The notes under the pieces are model-generated. The model was not told the DNA's origin, searched no databases, and worked only from the letters and a program-made list of their open reading frames with translations. A stretch of 64,000 nucleotides of DNA from Nitrosomonas communis. Its GTDB lineage: Bacteria > Pseudomonadota > Gammaproteobacteria > Burkholderiales > Nitrosomonadaceae. The stretch covers positions 4,003,839 through 4,067,838 of the forward strand of contig NZ_CP011451.1 of the NCBI RefSeq assembly GCF_001007935.1, read 5' to 3'. The first letter of the stretch is position 1; each line of letters opens with the position of its first letter. The translations under genes and the position numbers were made by a program. Positions 9,966-20,937 of this stretch are shown here, piece after piece.

Positions 9966-10925
9966 ATGCAAGTTTGCCGAAGGGCTTCACCTAGATCAGA
10001 AGCACCGGTAGCATTGACCATAGGTAATTTTGATGGGGTGCATTTAGGTCACCAGGCCATGCTGGTGCGTCTGAAACAAGCGGCTAATCAATTGAACATT
10101 GCTGCCTGTGTTATGACGTTTGAGCTTCATCCGCGTGAATTTCTGGCTCCTCAGCAGGCACCGACACGTCTTACCAGCTTACGTGAAAAATTGGAACTCT
10201 TGGCAGAATCAGGCATAGATCGTGTTTATGTTTACCGCTTCAGCCATGATTTTGCAAAAATTGATGCAGAATCTTTCATAACACATATTCTTCAACAGGA
10301 GCTTGCTGTTCGTTGGCTCCTAGTTGGAGAAGATTTTCGTTTCGGTGCTCAACGTGCTGGAAATGTTGAGATGCTAAAAACATTTTCTCAAAGATCGGGC
10401 AGTTTTGAAGTAGAAATCATGCCCAACTTTAGCGTGAATGGCTTACGCGTATCGAGTACCGCTATACGGCAAGCATTGGCTTGCGGCAATCTAGATCTTG
10501 CTAAACAATTATTAGGGCGTCCTTATAGCATAAGCGGACGTGTCGTGAACGGTGACAAATTAGGAAAACAAATTGGATTTCCCACAGCTAATATCCAGCT
10601 AAAACATAATCGCCCTCCTCTGATGGGTATTTTCGTCGTTGAAATCAGTAGCGAAGCTAACTCACCTTTTTCTGCAACGATGCGTGGGGTAGCCAGTCTG
10701 GGAATACGACCGACCACTCATGCAAAGAGTGAACCCATTCTCGAAGTTCATTTATTCGATTTCCATAAAGAGATTTATGGCTATCATTTACGCGTACATT
10801 TTCTGCACAAACTCAGAGATGAGGAAAAATATCCTGATTTAGTTACGCTTACCAGGCAAATAGCACGAGATGTCGAGGATGCAAAAGACTATTTTTTAAC
10901 TCAGGAAAACCTCGTTTCACAATAA
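9966..10925 (+). CDS. ribF: Bifunctional riboflavin kinase / FAD synthetase
   Basis: Converts riboflavin to FMN and then FAD. The N-terminal nucleotidyltransferase domain has TIGNFDGVHLGHQAML (about residues 18-33), with the HLGH ATP-binding motif, and a later SSTAIR motif. The C-terminal riboflavin kinase domain has GKQIGFPTANI. The length of 319 residues is typical. It heads the conserved ribF-ileS-lspA arrangement, with ileS beginning 19 bases after its stop. Confidence 0.95.
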   Translation: MQVCRRASPRSEAPVALTIGNFDGVHLGHQAMLVRLKQAANQLNIAACVMTFELHPREFLAPQQAPTRLTSLREKLELLAESGIDRVYVYRFSHDFAKIDAESFITHILQQELAVRWLLVGEDFRFGAQRAGNVEMLKTFSQRSGSFEVEIMPNFSVNGLRVSSTAIRQALACGNLDLAKQLLGRPYSISGRVVNGDKLGKQIGFPTANIQLKHNRPPLMGIFVVEISSEANSPFSATMRGVASLGIRPTTHAKSEPILEVHLFDFHKEIYGYHLRVHFLHKLRDEEKYPDLVTLTRQIARDVEDAKDYFLTQENLVSQ

Positions 10926-10944
10926 AAAACCACATTAACCCTCC

Positions 10945-13764
10945 ATGACTGACTACAAAAAAACACTCAATCTACCCGATACTCCTTTTCCGATGCGTGG
11001 TGATCTTGCCAAGCGGGAACCACATATGCTCAAAGCTTGGCAAGAGAGACAGCTTTATCAGAAAATTCGCGCTGCTAGTCAAGGGCGCCCTAAATTTATT
11101 CTGCACGATGGCCCACCCTATGCCAATGGAGATATTCATATCGGCCATGCTGTTAACAAAATCCTCAAGGACATCATTATTAAAAGCAAAACACTGGCAG
11201 GCTTTGATGCCCCTTATGTTCCAGGCTGGGATTGTCATGGCTTACCCATTGAGCACCAGATCGAAAAAAAGCATAGCAAACACCTTCCCCCTGACCAAGT
11301 GCGTGCACTCTGCCGTACGTTTGCTCAAGAGCAAGTCGAACGACAAAAGGTTGATTTCATTCGGTTGGGCGTATTAGGGGATTGGGAACATCCTTATCTC
11401 ACCATGAATTACCAGACTGAAGCAGGTATCATCCGGGCGCTCGGTAAGATTTATGAAAATGGTTACCTCTATCAAGGACAAAAACCGGTTAATTGGTGTA
11501 TTGATTGCGGTTCTGCGCTAGCCGAAGCAGAAGTCGATTATGAAAATAAAACCTCACCTGCAATTGATGTCGGCTTTGAAATCGTTTGCAATAATGCGGC
11601 TAATCATCCGCTTGCTCAACCCTTCGGCGTTTTGATACCACCCGATAAGAAAGCCTATGCTGTCATTTGGACCACTACTCCTTGGACATTGCCTGCCAAT
11701 CAAGCCGTTTGCGTGCATCCAGATTTTGAGTATGAATTGATTGATACGCCGCGAGGGTTCTTGATTTTGGCGACTGGACTCAAGCAAGCCTGTTTAACGC
11801 GCTATCAATTCGAAGGTAAAACGCTGGCTATCTGCAAAGGACGTGACCTGGAGCATCTACCATTGCTCCATCCATTCGATGCGCGCACTGTCATGATTAT
11901 TTGTGGCAAACACGTCACGCAGGAAGCTGGCACAGGCTTAGTTCATACTGCGCCCGCGCATGGCCTGGATGACTACTTTATTGGTCAGCAATATGGATTA
12001 TCCAGTGACAGCCCTGTCGGTGGCGATGGTAAATTCAATAGTACGACGCCACTGGTGGGTGGTCTGTTTGTCTGGAAAGCCAACGATGTCATCATCGATG
12101 CTTTGCGAGTTAACCATTGTTTGTTACATAGTGAAAAGATAGACCATAGCTACCCGCATTGCTGGCGGCACAAAACACCCATTATTTTTCGCTCAACACC
12201 GCAGTGGTTTATTGGCATGAATGTAACACAACACACTAGCTCTTCCTCGGCAGGAGAATCGCTGCGTGAACTTGCCAAGAAAGCGGTCGATGAAACCACT
12301 TTCTTTCCAGCATGGGGTCGTGCTCGTTTGGAAGCAATGATCAGAAACCGCCCGGATTGGTGTATTTCGCGTCAGCGGAACTGGGGCGTTCCGATGACAT
12401 TCTTCGTACACAAAGAAACGCATGCTTTGCATCCCCGCACGCCTGAATTATTGGAAATCGTCGCACAAGAAGTAGAAAAGCATGGCATCGAAGCATGGTT
12501 TAAACTTGACGCCGCAACGTTATTAGGTGATGAAGCCAAGGATTACCATAAATTGAGTGATACGCTGGATGTGTGGTTTGATTCCGGTACCACGCATGAT
12601 ACGGTACTGAGACATAATCCGCAGCTCAATCATCCGGCTGATCTTTATCTAGAGGGCTCAGATCAGCATCGCGGCTGGTTCCAGTCCTCATTGCTGACAG
12701 GTTGTGCCATAGATGGGCGTGCCCCTTATCGCGCTTTACTGACACACGGCTTCGTCGTGGATGGTCTGGGCCACAAAATGAGCAAATCCAAGGGGAATGT
12801 CATCGCGCCACAAAAAATTGCAGATACCTTAGGCGCGGATATTCTACGTCTGTGGGTGGCTTCGGCCGATTACTCGGGCGAGTTATTCATTTCTGATGAA
12901 ATTCTTAAGCGTACTGTTGAAACCTATCGGCGTATCCGTAACACCTTGCGTTTTTTGTTAGCTAATCTTGCCGATTTTGATGCGGCTACAGATAGCTTGC
13001 CAATCGAAAATTGGCTGGAAATTGATCATTATATGCTAGCCTATACCGAAGCGTTGCAAAACGAGCTGACCGCACTCTACCAGCGTTATGAGTTTCACCA
13101 GATCGTGCACACATTGCATAATTTCTGCTCAGAAGATTTAGGTGGATTTTATCTGGATATCTTGAAAGATCGATTATATACTGCCGCGGTCAAGAGCGTG
13201 TCACGCCGCTCTGCGCAGAATACGCTGTATCATATTGCTCATAGCCTCGTACGCTTGTTTGCTCCGATTTTAAGTTTCACTGCTGAAGAAGTTTGGGAAC
13301 GGCTGACAACCTCAGCGGGAGATAGTGTGTTTTTACATACTTGGCACAGCTTTCCTACCTACTCGCAATCGCCAGCAGAAACAGACAGACTCCTTCAGCG
13401 CTGGGAACGACTGCGGCTACTACGATCGCAAGTACAGAAAAAACTGGAAGAAGCACGGACACAAGGAACGATTGGCTCATCTTTGGCCGCCATGGTCATA
13501 ATCCATGCAACGGAAGAAGATTTTGCGCTGCTCAGCTCACTTGGAAACGATTTACGCTTCGTCATGATCACTTCTGAAGTACAACTGTATCAAGCATCCA
13601 GCAACGAGAAAGAAAATATCACGGTGACAGCCAGCCCGTACGCTAAATGTGAACGCTGTTGGCATTATCGCCAGGATGTCGGTCACAACACGGAGCATCC
13701 TACTTTGTGTGATCGGTGCTTATCCAATCTTTTTGGGTCAGGAGAGCAACGTCACCATGCCTAA
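10945..13764 (+). CDS. ileS: Isoleucyl-tRNA synthetase
   Basis: Class I aminoacyl-tRNA synthetase of 939 residues. HIGH is at residues 65-68, KMSKS at 611-615, and the editing (CP1) domain contains [15 protein letters not shown]. The C-terminal zinc finger is CERCWHYRQ...CDRCL, diagnostic of the bacterial-type IleRS. It is the middle gene of the ribF-ileS-lspA operon. Its stop overlaps a possible short ORF that starts at 13757. Confidence 0.97.
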   Translation: MTDYKKTLNLPDTPFPMRGDLAKREPHMLKAWQERQLYQKIRAASQGRPKFILHDGPPYANGDIHIGHAVNKILKDIIIKSKTLAGFDAPYVPGWDCHGLPIEHQIEKKHSKHLPPDQVRALCRTFAQEQVERQKVDFIRLGVLGDWEHPYLTMNYQTEAGIIRALGKIYENGYLYQGQKPVNWCIDCGSALAEAEVDYENKTSPAIDVGFEIVCNNAANHPLAQPFGVLIPPDKKAYAVIWTTTPWTLPANQAVCVHPDFEYELIDTPRGFLILATGLKQACLTRYQFEGKTLAICKGRDLEHLPLLHPFDARTVMIICGKHVTQEAGTGLVHTAPAHGLDDYFIGQQYGLSSDSPVGGDGKFNSTTPLVGGLFVWKANDVIIDALRVNHCLLHSEKIDHSYPHCWRHKTPIIFRSTPQWFIGMNVTQHTSSSSAGESLRELAKKAVDETTFFPAWGRARLEAMIRNRPDWCISRQRNWGVPMTFFVHKETHALHPRTPELLEIVAQEVEKHGIEAWFKLDAATLLGDEAKDYHKLSDTLDVWFDSGTTHDTVLRHNPQLNHPADLYLEGSDQHRGWFQSSLLTGCAIDGRAPYRALLTHGFVVDGLGHKMSKSKGNVIAPQKIADTLGADILRLWVASADYSGELFISDEILKRTVETYRRIRNTLRFLLANLADFDAATDSLPIENWLEIDHYMLAYTEALQNELTALYQRYEFHQIVHTLHNFCSEDLGGFYLDILKDRLYTAAVKSVSRRSAQNTLYHIAHSLVRLFAPILSFTAEEVWERLTTSAGDSVFLHTWHSFPTYSQSPAETDRLLQRWERLRLLRSQVQKKLEEARTQGTIGSSLAAMVIIHATEEDFALLSSLGNDLRFVMITSEVQLYQASSNEKENITVTASPYAKCERCWHYRQDVGHNTEHPTLCDRCLSNLFGSGEQRHHA

Positions 13765-13894
13765 TTCCAATTCTCCCCGTTCATACATAACGCGACGACG
13801 GGCTCTCAACACTATCAATAATAGCGCAAGAAGAAAACGACGAAGCAGGTTTGATTTAGAACTGGCAAACATCTTTAATCCTCGTCCATCATAA
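13757..13894 (+). CDS. Candidate small basic protein between ileS and lspA
   Basis: A 45-codon ORF whose ATG lies inside the last codons of ileS (ATGCCTAA overlap) and which ends nine bases before the lspA start. The product would be rich in arginine ([20 protein letters not shown]). The position fits translational coupling and would fill the only gap in the operon. I know no family for it. It could instead be an untranslated spacer, so confidence is low. Confidence 0.3.
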   Translation: MPNSNSPRSYITRRRALNTINNSARRKRRSRFDLELANIFNPRPS

Positions 13895-13903
13895 CTTTCA
13901 CCA

Positions 13904-14368
13904 ATGAAACTCTATTATAGTCTGACAATTACATTTGTCGTGTTAGTCCTGGATTTAGCCACGAAGTATTGGGTGGAAGCCAGGTTACTTTATGGTCAAC
14001 CGATCCCAGTGACTTCTTTTTTTAATTTATCGCTAGCTTATAACCCAGGCGCAGCCTTCAGTTTTCTGAGCGATGCTTCCGGCTGGCAACGCTGGCTCTT
14101 GAGTGGTATTGCACTGATTACCTCAATCGTGATCATCTTTCTACTGCATAAACACGCAACCAGTAAGCTGTTTTGTCTTGCCTTAAGCCTGGTATTAGGC
14201 GGTGCGCTCGGAAATCTTTGGGATCGCATCACATTGGGACACGTCATTGATTTTCTTGATTTCTACATTGGCAACTATCACTGGCCTGCATTTAATATTG
14301 CGGATTCGGCAATTTTTGTTGGAGCGGTATTACTCATTTATGATAGCTTCCAGTCAAAAAATCCGTAG
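13904..14368 (+). CDS. lspA: Lipoprotein signal peptidase (signal peptidase II)
   Basis: Inner-membrane aspartyl protease that cleaves prolipoprotein signal peptides. 154 residues with four hydrophobic segments. The conserved blocks are VLDLATKYW, AYNPGAAFSFL and GNLWDRI, followed by HVIDFLDF and FNIADSAI, which supply the two catalytic aspartates. It is the last gene of the ribF-ileS-lspA unit and would process the several lipoproteins encoded in this window. Confidence 0.95.
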   Translation: MKLYYSLTITFVVLVLDLATKYWVEARLLYGQPIPVTSFFNLSLAYNPGAAFSFLSDASGWQRWLLSGIALITSIVIIFLLHKHATSKLFCLALSLVLGGALGNLWDRITLGHVIDFLDFYIGNYHWPAFNIADSAIFVGAVLLIYDSFQSKNP

Positions 14369-14496
14369 AAAAGATCAAAAATAACATAGAAGGTTTAATA
14401 TCAATGTGGGTTGCCAACAAATTATTCCATTTTGATTTCCAATAAAAAATACATAATTTAATATAAACGATTAGAATTTAATTTTATTCTTATGAT

Positions 14497-14832
14497 ATGA
14501 AAAAGCTCTATTCTGCCAGCAATCTGATCGAAGCACAGATGATCCTTTGCTTGCTAGAACATGCTTATATACCAGCAAAGCTATTTAATACCCATGCACA
14601 GGGTGGAGTAGGAGAAATTCCTTTTACCCATACGTACCCTGAGGTATGGATCATTCAAGATAATGATTTTGAAAAAGCACGAGCGATTATTGATATATAT
14701 GAAAACACGCCAGTTGAAGAAGGGTGTGTGGTTTGCCCAGCATGCCATGAGCAAAATCCACGAAATTTTCAGTTATGTTGGCAATGCGGTGAAGGGTTGG
14801 AAATTGTGCATTTGCAATTAAACAATACTTAA
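14497..14832 (+). CDS. DUF2007-type protein with C-terminal zinc ribbon
   Basis: 111 residues. The N-terminal half matches the small DUF2007 (putative signal-transducing) fold: KLYSASNLIEAQMILCLLEHA, with the later EVWIIQDNDFEKA. The end is a four-cysteine zinc ribbon, CPACHEQNPRNFQLCWQC. The biochemical role is unknown. Its stop codon is immediately adjacent to the stop of the convergent helicase gene, leaving no spacer between them. Confidence 0.75.
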   Translation: MKKLYSASNLIEAQMILCLLEHAYIPAKLFNTHAQGGVGEIPFTHTYPEVWIIQDNDFEKARAIIDIYENTPVEEGCVVCPACHEQNPRNFQLCWQCGEGLEIVHLQLNNT

Positions 14833-16299
14833 TTAATCTTGCTTGCGCTTATCAATAAGGAACGGCGTAAAGAGTGCCGGAATAACCTTTTTATTCGGTT
14901 GACTAATAGAATGAGAAACTTTATCGCTGGTATCTGATTTCTTTACCAGCGCCATAGGTACATATGGTTGAGTAAAGATCGGATCAACTGGAATGGGTCG
15001 AGATGGTTTATTTCTTCCATAAGAAGCTGGTTGCTGCTTACCCCCACTATGTTTACTCCTTTCTAAGCCAGTCTTATGATGCATTAGCTTGCCATTATGC
15101 CCTTGATGATGCGTAGTTTGTGGAAAAACAGAATAATGACTCTTCCCAGTTTCAAACCCATTCGTTTTCGTCACAGCCAGTTTCGTTTGGAGCAGCTTCT
15201 CAATACCTACCAGATATTCCTTTTCATTTTCACTTACTAACGAAATGGCATTACCTTTACTCCCCGCACGGCCTGTTCGTCCAATGCGATGGATATAATC
15301 TTCTGGAACAGTTGGTAACTCGAAGTTAATTACATAAGTAAGACTCTCAATATCCAATCCCCGTGCGGCTACATCAGTTGCCACCAATGCCTGAATTTTT
15401 CCTTCTCTGAAATCATTAAGTGCTTGGGTACGTTGCTGCTGATTTTTATCGCCATGAATCGCTGTTGTTATTACATCATACTGCAAAAGTAGCTTGGCCA
15501 GACGATCTGCACCTTGTTTGGTTCTAACAAAAATCAAGACCTGTTTAAGATCATTTTGCTTAATTAACTGCACCAATAATTCATGCTTGCGTTCAAGGTT
15601 AACTAAATGAACCCTGTGCGAGATGGATTGATTAATCGCATTGCGTTTTGCCACCTCAATTAAAATTGGCTGCTTCAGCAGCTTGTCAGCAAGTTGCTTG
15701 ATTTCCTCAGAAAAAGTGGCAGAAAAAATCAAGCTCTGCCGCTGCTGAGGAAGCAACATAAGAATACGCTTGATATCTGGCAGGAAGCCCATATCGAGCA
15801 TACGATCAGCTTCATCCAGGACTAAAATGGTTACGTTAGATAGATTGATGGTTTTCTGCTCAATGTGATCTAATAGACGGCCGGGTGTTGCGACCAGAAT
15901 TTCTACTCCAGCTTGCAGTTCCTTAATTTGAGGATCGATACTCGTACCGCCGAAAATTACCGTGCTTCGTAATTGTGTATATTTTCCGTAGTTTTTGACA
16001 TTATCATGTATCTGCGTAGCAAGTTCACGTGTAGGTGCAAGTATCAATGCTCGAATAGGATGCTTGGCTGGTGAGGCACTCGAATTCGCATGAGATTGCA
16101 ATCGATGCAACATGGGTAAGGTAAAGCTAGCTGTTTTTCCTGTGCCTGTTTCGGCACTACCCATTATGTCTTTGCCTTCAAGGATATGTGGTATAACCTG
16201 AGCTTGTATTGGGGTCGGTTTGACATACCCGTGATCTGAGATTGCTCTCAGAAGCTCACTTGATAAATTTAATTGATCAAATGCTGTGGGATTACTCAT
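14833..16299 (-). CDS. rhlE: DEAD-box RNA helicase, RhlE type
   Basis: ATP-dependent RNA helicase of 488 residues. The motifs in order are the Q motif PTPIQAQVIP, motif I AETGTGKT, motif II DEAD, motif III SAT and motif VI HRIGRTGRAG. The C-terminal tail (about residues 375-488) is basic, low in complexity and rich in His/Lys/Gly, as in RhlE proteins involved in ribosome assembly or RNA decay. It is a single gene, convergent with the DUF2007 gene. Confidence 0.92.
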   Translation of the reverse strand: MSNPTAFDQLNLSSELLRAISDHGYVKPTPIQAQVIPHILEGKDIMGSAETGTGKTASFTLPMLHRLQSHANSSASPAKHPIRALILAPTRELATQIHDNVKNYGKYTQLRSTVIFGGTSIDPQIKELQAGVEILVATPGRLLDHIEQKTINLSNVTILVLDEADRMLDMGFLPDIKRILMLLPQQRQSLIFSATFSEEIKQLADKLLKQPILIEVAKRNAINQSISHRVHLVNLERKHELLVQLIKQNDLKQVLIFVRTKQGADRLAKLLLQYDVITTAIHGDKNQQQRTQALNDFREGKIQALVATDVAARGLDIESLTYVINFELPTVPEDYIHRIGRTGRAGSKGNAISLVSENEKEYLVGIEKLLQTKLAVTKTNGFETGKSHYSVFPQTTHHQGHNGKLMHHKTGLERSKHSGGKQQPASYGRNKPSRPIPVDPIFTQPYVPMALVKKSDTSDKVSHSISQPNKKVIPALFTPFLIDKRKQD

Positions 16300-16341
16300 A
16301 AATCTGTTCAGTCTTTGTGACTGTATTTAAAAATTGTTTGA

Positions 16342-17121
16342 TTATTCTGTCTCCTGTTGAATACTACGTTTAGATTTATCGGTTCTTAGCCACTGATTAA
16401 ATTTATTCATGATATTTTGGACAAGGGGTGCACCACCAATAGCCACTGCATCAACGAGACAGTACCAGGCAGCAACACCACTGGGAGGATTTCCTTGCGA
16501 TAAGTTAAAAATGGGCTCAAGCTTTGCCCAATACCATGTTCCAGCAGCTGTACCAATCAACTCTAACCAGGTGGTGATAAAAAAAGCAGCCAGATAAACC
16601 ATGGGAGATCTACCTTTGAATAGATAGATGAGAAACACACAAAATAATATTGCTCCTACCTGATCTCCCTGTTCGGGGATGCCACTAACTCCCCAAAACG
16701 ACCAGATGCCGCATACGACTACAACGAATGCAGCAATTTTCCTCGCATATTTAAGGAAAAAACCTGAACGAGCCAGCGCGACTGCCGTTAAATAAACCAT
16801 TCCATGTCCTGGAGGTACATATAAAGGTACATTTTCAAACCTGTAAGTATACCCCCCCATATAAACAGAGGCAAAATGCTCACCTGCTGTCGCAAATGCC
16901 ACGGCAATCACTACTTGTATTCTTATTTCCTTATTTTCACCTGCTAATAAACCAATTAAAAATACCCATGCTATGATCCCCAGCAGATTCTGAATGATCA
17001 AATTTGCATGCGCATCGATAATCAGGCTTACCGCCACACAAAAAAATGTAAAAGCAGCGATGAAGTAATCTCGCTTCTTGTGAATACAAACCACATCAGG
17101 TGCGGGGAAATAACGAAGCAT
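16342..17121 (-). CDS. Conserved multi-pass membrane protein of unknown function
   Basis: 259 residues with about seven hydrophobic segments; both termini are polar. It has distinctive loops such as YMGGYTYRFENVPLYVPPGH and GTWYWAKLEPIF. I do not recognise a family with a known role. It lies between rhlE and the hao cluster, separated from the latter by ~240 bases that include stem-loops, so it is probably not part of that operon. Confidence 0.7.
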   Translation of the reverse strand: MLRYFPAPDVVCIHKKRDYFIAAFTFFCVAVSLIIDAHANLIIQNLLGIIAWVFLIGLLAGENKEIRIQVVIAVAFATAGEHFASVYMGGYTYRFENVPLYVPPGHGMVYLTAVALARSGFFLKYARKIAAFVVVVCGIWSFWGVSGIPEQGDQVGAILFCVFLIYLFKGRSPMVYLAAFFITTWLELIGTAAGTWYWAKLEPIFNLSQGNPPSGVAAWYCLVDAVAIGGAPLVQNIMNKFNQWLRTDKSKRSIQQETE

Positions 17122-17277
17122 TTATTACCTTAATGGAATAAAAAAATAAAGAGCTCATCATATCCGACGAGCACATGTAATCTTGGTACTTTATATTTGC
17201 ATTAAGGACCATTAAGCAAAGTAAGCACACTATTATCTTCATTTAAAAAAGATAATAGCGGGCCATAAGAAAACTAG

Positions 17278-17305
17278 CTGGGAGATACCACTTTATTCTT
17301 CCCAG
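17278..17305 (-). terminator. Possible terminator after cytochrome c554
   Basis: CTGGGA and TCCCAG form a six-pair stem with a 16-base loop, followed on the minus strand by CTAGTTTTCTT. It lies ~60 bases after the c554 stop. A second perfect ten-pair stem (CTATTATCTT/AAGATAATAG, 17230-17258) lies further down. Either or both may end the hao transcript. Confidence 0.4.
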
Positions 17306-17363
17306 CATAAGATGGGTACTGATGAAATTTTACCAAAAACAAACGTTTTTATTCTTTACTTTT

Positions 17364-18080
17364 TTACTCTTCTTTTCCTTTTTCACCTTCTTTGGCATTG
17401 GCCTGGAATTCATCGTGATACTTGAATTTAGGTTCACCCACAAACACACCATCGAGTTTGAAGTGCTCGTGCATGGCTTTCACATCTTTGACCATTTTAT
17501 CAAAGTCAAAGGCGTATTTCGGATCCACGTCCGGAGTAAAGGGGGTGTAAGGCGGTTTCGCATCTTTCCAGGGCGAACCTTCATAGTTCAGGTGACAGGC
17601 ATTGCAGCTTTCTTCAAACGCAAAGTCTTGTCCTTTGTCTGCCAGGGTTTTACGCGGCGTGGTCTTGTTTGATTTCTCAAAAGCTTGCCCGGCCTTGCGG
17701 TGATCGCCACGGTAATTTTTGCCCGGTCCATGACAGGATTCACAGCCTACTCCTGTCAGCGGTTTTTTCGGGGCATCAATGCTATAGCCGCCTGTTTTGC
17801 CAAATCCGTCGACATGACAGCCGACGCAGTCTTTGTCCTGGGTATAGTCTTTCTCAGGATCCAGCTTGGCTTTGACTTTGGCTTCCTTTTTGGTATTGGG
17901 CTTGAGCGATTCCATCGCTTTGGCATGGGCGGTGTCTTTCCAGGATTTGGCTTGCGATTTGTGACAGTTGCTGCATTTGGTGCGACCTTCAAATGGGGCG
18001 TCTGAGGCGGCGATAGCAGCGCCTGTCATGAATGCAAACATGGCTGCGATAGCAACGGCATAGGCTGTAATGTACTTCAT
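17364..18080 (-). CDS. cycA: Cytochrome c554, tetrahaem electron acceptor of HAO
   Basis: Periplasmic tetrahaem c-type cytochrome that takes electrons from hydroxylamine oxidoreductase. A signal peptide (cleavage after AAIA-A near residue 25) is followed by exactly four CXXCH motifs: CSNCH, CVGCH, CESCH, CNACH. The 238-residue precursor is of the expected size. Its start overlaps the haoB stop by four bases, so HAO, HaoB and c554 form one operon. In Nitrosomonas a cytochrome cM552 (cycB/cycX) gene often follows; none is present here. The GC content is clearly above that of the surrounding genes. Confidence 0.95.
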   Translation of the reverse strand: MKYITAYAVAIAAMFAFMTGAAIAASDAPFEGRTKCSNCHKSQAKSWKDTAHAKAMESLKPNTKKEAKVKAKLDPEKDYTQDKDCVGCHVDGFGKTGGYSIDAPKKPLTGVGCESCHGPGKNYRGDHRKAGQAFEKSNKTTPRKTLADKGQDFAFEESCNACHLNYEGSPWKDAKPPYTPFTPDVDPKYAFDFDKMVKDVKAMHEHFKLDGVFVGEPKFKYHDEFQANAKEGEKGKEE

Positions 18081-19228
18081 GTTCTCTCCTCTCTTTTAAT
18101 TTGGGTCTTGATTATCATCCGGCTAAGCCTCAATTGTACGCGATCATCGGATTGTGTAAATGGTTTTGATGCGATCAGGGGTATTGGTTGGCGGCTCGCT
18201 TCATGGCAGCTTGTATACCCAGTATCCCCTTGTTGATAAACGAGTTGCACCGCCTGGAGGTTCAGTGGCGGCTCTTTCTCAGTAAAAGGCAGCAGACGCG
18301 CCATGAGGGTCTGCGTGCTGGGCTCGTCGGCAAGAAAGAATGCCCGGATGTCGCGATCAGACAGGGATTGCAGGGTATAGGTGTTGTAATCATGTTCTTT
18401 CATCTCGACTTTCATGTGGTTGATCAGCCCATGGATATTGCCGGTCAGCATGAAGTTTTTGTAGGCAACGCCAAATTTGTCCGGGTGCAGCAGTCCTAAT
18501 TTGTATAAGTCAGAGACATGGATCACGAGGTAGGCTTCCTGGTTGGGGCCAATCAGGTCACGCAGTTTGGCTGCGCCTGCTTCGGGCGGTTGCAGCAGGG
18601 CTTCAGTAAAGCGCTGGAACTGGTCTCGTTCTTGTGCGGTGGGCACACTGTGTGAAAGGTCGCTTTCATAGGTACGGATGGTGTCGGCATGCTGCTGCCA
18701 GCGCGCCGGAATGATGAGCGGTTCATTTAAGTGTGCGTTAAACAGGGTGTTGCGTTCGGACAGCAGGTGTATTTGACGCGAGGTATCCCACCAGGCCAGG
18801 ATAAGGGCGTCCGGCGAGACGTATTTGCCGATGGCGCTGGCTAATGCGCTCAGCTCCGAGGGTTTGCGCTCCAGGGCAAGCAGCGGTTCTCCCGTTTGAT
18901 TTTCCCAGTTGAGCAGTACCGGCCCTTCTTTTTCCTTTTGCCCGAAATAGGCCAGCGCAATGGGCTGGTCTTTTTCTGCTATGTGTATTTCATATTTGCT
19001 GACCTTGAGCGTCGGCCAGGCTTCCAGTTCGAGTTCCGGAAATTGGTTCGCTTCCCCTTCTGCGATCAGCTGGTAGTGATAGGGGGCTGTCTGCGGTGTC
19101 AGCCAGAGATAAGCAAACCAGCTAAGTAAAATGAAACCTCCCGTTACGAGCGTGATGCCTAGTAACGGGAGGAGCTTGTCTTGCCAGCGCCCCCCGGGGG
19201 GGCGCTGTTTGTCATTGGCAGTACTCAA
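18077..19228 (-). CDS. haoB: HaoB, membrane-anchored protein of the hao operon
   Basis: 383 residues. A short cytoplasmic N-terminus and one transmembrane segment (about residues 20-48) are followed by a large periplasmic domain without haem motifs. Identification rests on its position between hao and cytochrome c554, where ammonia oxidisers carry orf2/haoB. It overlaps both neighbours by four bases, consistent with coupled translation. Its biochemical role is not established; an accessory role in HAO maturation or membrane attachment is a hypothesis. Confidence 0.88.
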   Translation of the reverse strand: MSTANDKQRPPGGRWQDKLLPLLGITLVTGGFILLSWFAYLWLTPQTAPYHYQLIAEGEANQFPELELEAWPTLKVSKYEIHIAEKDQPIALAYFGQKEKEGPVLLNWENQTGEPLLALERKPSELSALASAIGKYVSPDALILAWWDTSRQIHLLSERNTLFNAHLNEPLIIPARWQQHADTIRTYESDLSHSVPTAQERDQFQRFTEALLQPPEAGAAKLRDLIGPNQEAYLVIHVSDLYKLGLLHPDKFGVAYKNFMLTGNIHGLINHMKVEMKEHDYNTYTLQSLSDRDIRAFFLADEPSTQTLMARLLPFTEKEPPLNLQAVQLVYQQGDTGYTSCHEASRQPIPLIASKPFTQSDDRVQLRLSRMIIKTQIKREERT

Positions 19229-20937
19229 GCTTTGTTTTGCTTACGTTTACGCCAGCCGATCAGCGCGAGCGTGCCAGCCAGCAGCAGGCCACCGCCGAGT
19301 CCGCCCAGTGAGATTTTTTCACTGTTGCTGTTCAGGTCAAGCAGACTGGTTTTGCTTCCTTCCAGTTTGTTGACGCGTTCCTGCAGGGTGAGCATTTCGC
19401 GCAGTCGGGTGTGTTCGTCCTGAATTTCGACATAGGCGCGATTCATTGGACCCCATCCTTCCGTATAGGTCCAGCCACCGGGGTTGACGTGGGCAAAGCC
19501 TACGTGCATTTTAGCAAGGTCGTTCTCAGCCATTTCGAGTACTTTGAGTTCCATCGAGGCCGGGTTGTTGCCTTTTGACCAGAACAGCTGGGTGAATTGG
19601 CCAAAGCCCGGTTTGTCAGGAGCAGGCGGGGCCGGACGGTTGGTTTTTTGTCCGGTCAGCAGGCCTTCATCGTAGAGCTTCTTGACGATGTCATGGGCTT
19701 CCTGATATTTGGCCAGGCCTTCGAGCGTGCCTTTGTCCATGAGTTCCAGGTAGGTGCGCGCAAAACGCTCGGAGTGACATTGACTACAGGTGGCTGCCCA
19801 GGAGTCGAGTCGTTTTTCTGACCATTCGCTGGTGATGTTTTCAGCCACACCGGGTACAAACGGATAGTTGGCCCAGCGTACTTTTCGTACCATGTTGTGC
19901 GCGTATTCGCCTTCATATTCCATGTGGCAGCTGGCACAGGTGGGGGCGCTTTGGCCGCCTTTTTCAAAGGCGTCTTTCAAGGGCACGTCCCAGTTCCATT
20001 TGTCGCCCATCATGGCGGTGACTTTGCCGTGTTTGGACATGGAGTAGGCTTCCCAGTTGTTGTGGTCTACCCCGCTGTGGCAGGTGGCGCAGGCTTCCGG
20101 TTTACGGGATTCTGCCGCAGAAAATTCATGCCGGGTATGACAGCCGTCACATTTGTTCTGGTTGTAGTGGCACATGGAGCAGCCTTCAGCCACTTCGCGC
20201 TGCGGCATAGCAGCCCAGACGGTGGTTTCGATGTTGGCTTTCCAGTCCAGTGCATGCGAGGGGCGTCCTTCCGGCCATTGTCCATTCGGGAAAATCATGG
20301 TGTCGCGTTCCGATTCACGCTCGGCAAATTCGCGCAGGTGACAGGTGCCGCAGGCGTCAGCGGTCGGCATGCGGATGTCTTTGGTGTGATCCGCTTTCTT
20401 CTTGGTGTTTATTTCGACGTGGCAGTCGATACAGCCTACTTCCTTCAGATTCTCCTTGGCACCCAGTTTACCGAGAGAACGCAGGTTATTTTCGACTTCC
20501 TCCAGCTTTTCCTTTTTGTAATATTTCGCATCTTCCGGTTTCAGTTTACGTACTTCGTCCAGGTTAGCATGGGTGCTGCGTTTCCAGGCTTGTACCCAGA
20601 CCGGTGATTCGTCGGAGTGACATTCGACGCATTCTTGACGCGTGACGACTTCCTTGACCGATGAAGGGGATTTGTAAAAGGTGGTCGGGTCCAAATACAT
20701 GCTATAGGGAATCGGCTCCCAGTATTCAGCCATCGTGCCACGTCCTGCTCCCTGAGCAGGATCCTTGTAGCGCTTGACCAGCGCGTCGTAGGTCTCCTTC
20801 GGCGTTGCCTTGCTACGATCCAGATTCAGTGCCTTGTATGTCTCATCCGGCACGGTCGACAGGTTCGCATGCACTGCTCCCGCCATCATTACTCCACAGG
20901 CTATCGCTAGCCCTTTCAGCCATTTTCTGGCATCCAT
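19225..20937 (-). CDS. haoA: Hydroxylamine oxidoreductase (octahaem)
   Basis: Key periplasmic enzyme of ammonia oxidation, which oxidises hydroxylamine with release of electrons to cytochrome c554. I chose the start at 20937 (MDARKWLKG) because AAGGAG lies just upstream; an in-frame start 33 bases earlier lacks this. The signal peptide ends at AVHA (residue 24). Eight CXXCH motifs are at residues 103, 169, 196, 253, 263, 283, 334 and 384. Tyr491 in GGWTYTEGW equals residue 467 of the mature protein, the known P460 haem cross-linking tyrosine. The C-terminus has a glycine-rich transmembrane segment and a basic tail ([10 protein letters not shown]). Confidence 0.97.
   Translation of the reverse strand: MDARKWLKGLAIACGVMMAGAVHANLSTVPDETYKALNLDRSKATPKETYDALVKRYKDPAQGAGRGTMAEYWEPIPYSMYLDPTTFYKSPSSVKEVVTRQECVECHSDESPVWVQAWKRSTHANLDEVRKLKPEDAKYYKKEKLEEVENNLRSLGKLGAKENLKEVGCIDCHVEINTKKKADHTKDIRMPTADACGTCHLREFAERESERDTMIFPNGQWPEGRPSHALDWKANIETTVWAAMPQREVAEGCSMCHYNQNKCDGCHTRHEFSAAESRKPEACATCHSGVDHNNWEAYSMSKHGKVTAMMGDKWNWDVPLKDAFEKGGQSAPTCASCHMEYEGEYAHNMVRKVRWANYPFVPGVAENITSEWSEKRLDSWAATCSQCHSERFARTYLELMDKGTLEGLAKYQEAHDIVKKLYDEGLLTGQKTNRPAPPAPDKPGFGQFTQLFWSKGNNPASMELKVLEMAENDLAKMHVGFAHVNPGGWTYTEGWGPMNRAYVEIQDEHTRLREMLTLQERVNKLEGSKTSLLDLNSNSEKISLGGLGGGLLLAGTLALIGWRKRKQNKA

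Noticed and set aside
17685..20607. Several long ORFs opposite the hao and c554 genes
   Set aside because: They are antisense shadows produced by the GC-rich codon pattern of the haem proteins on the other strand.
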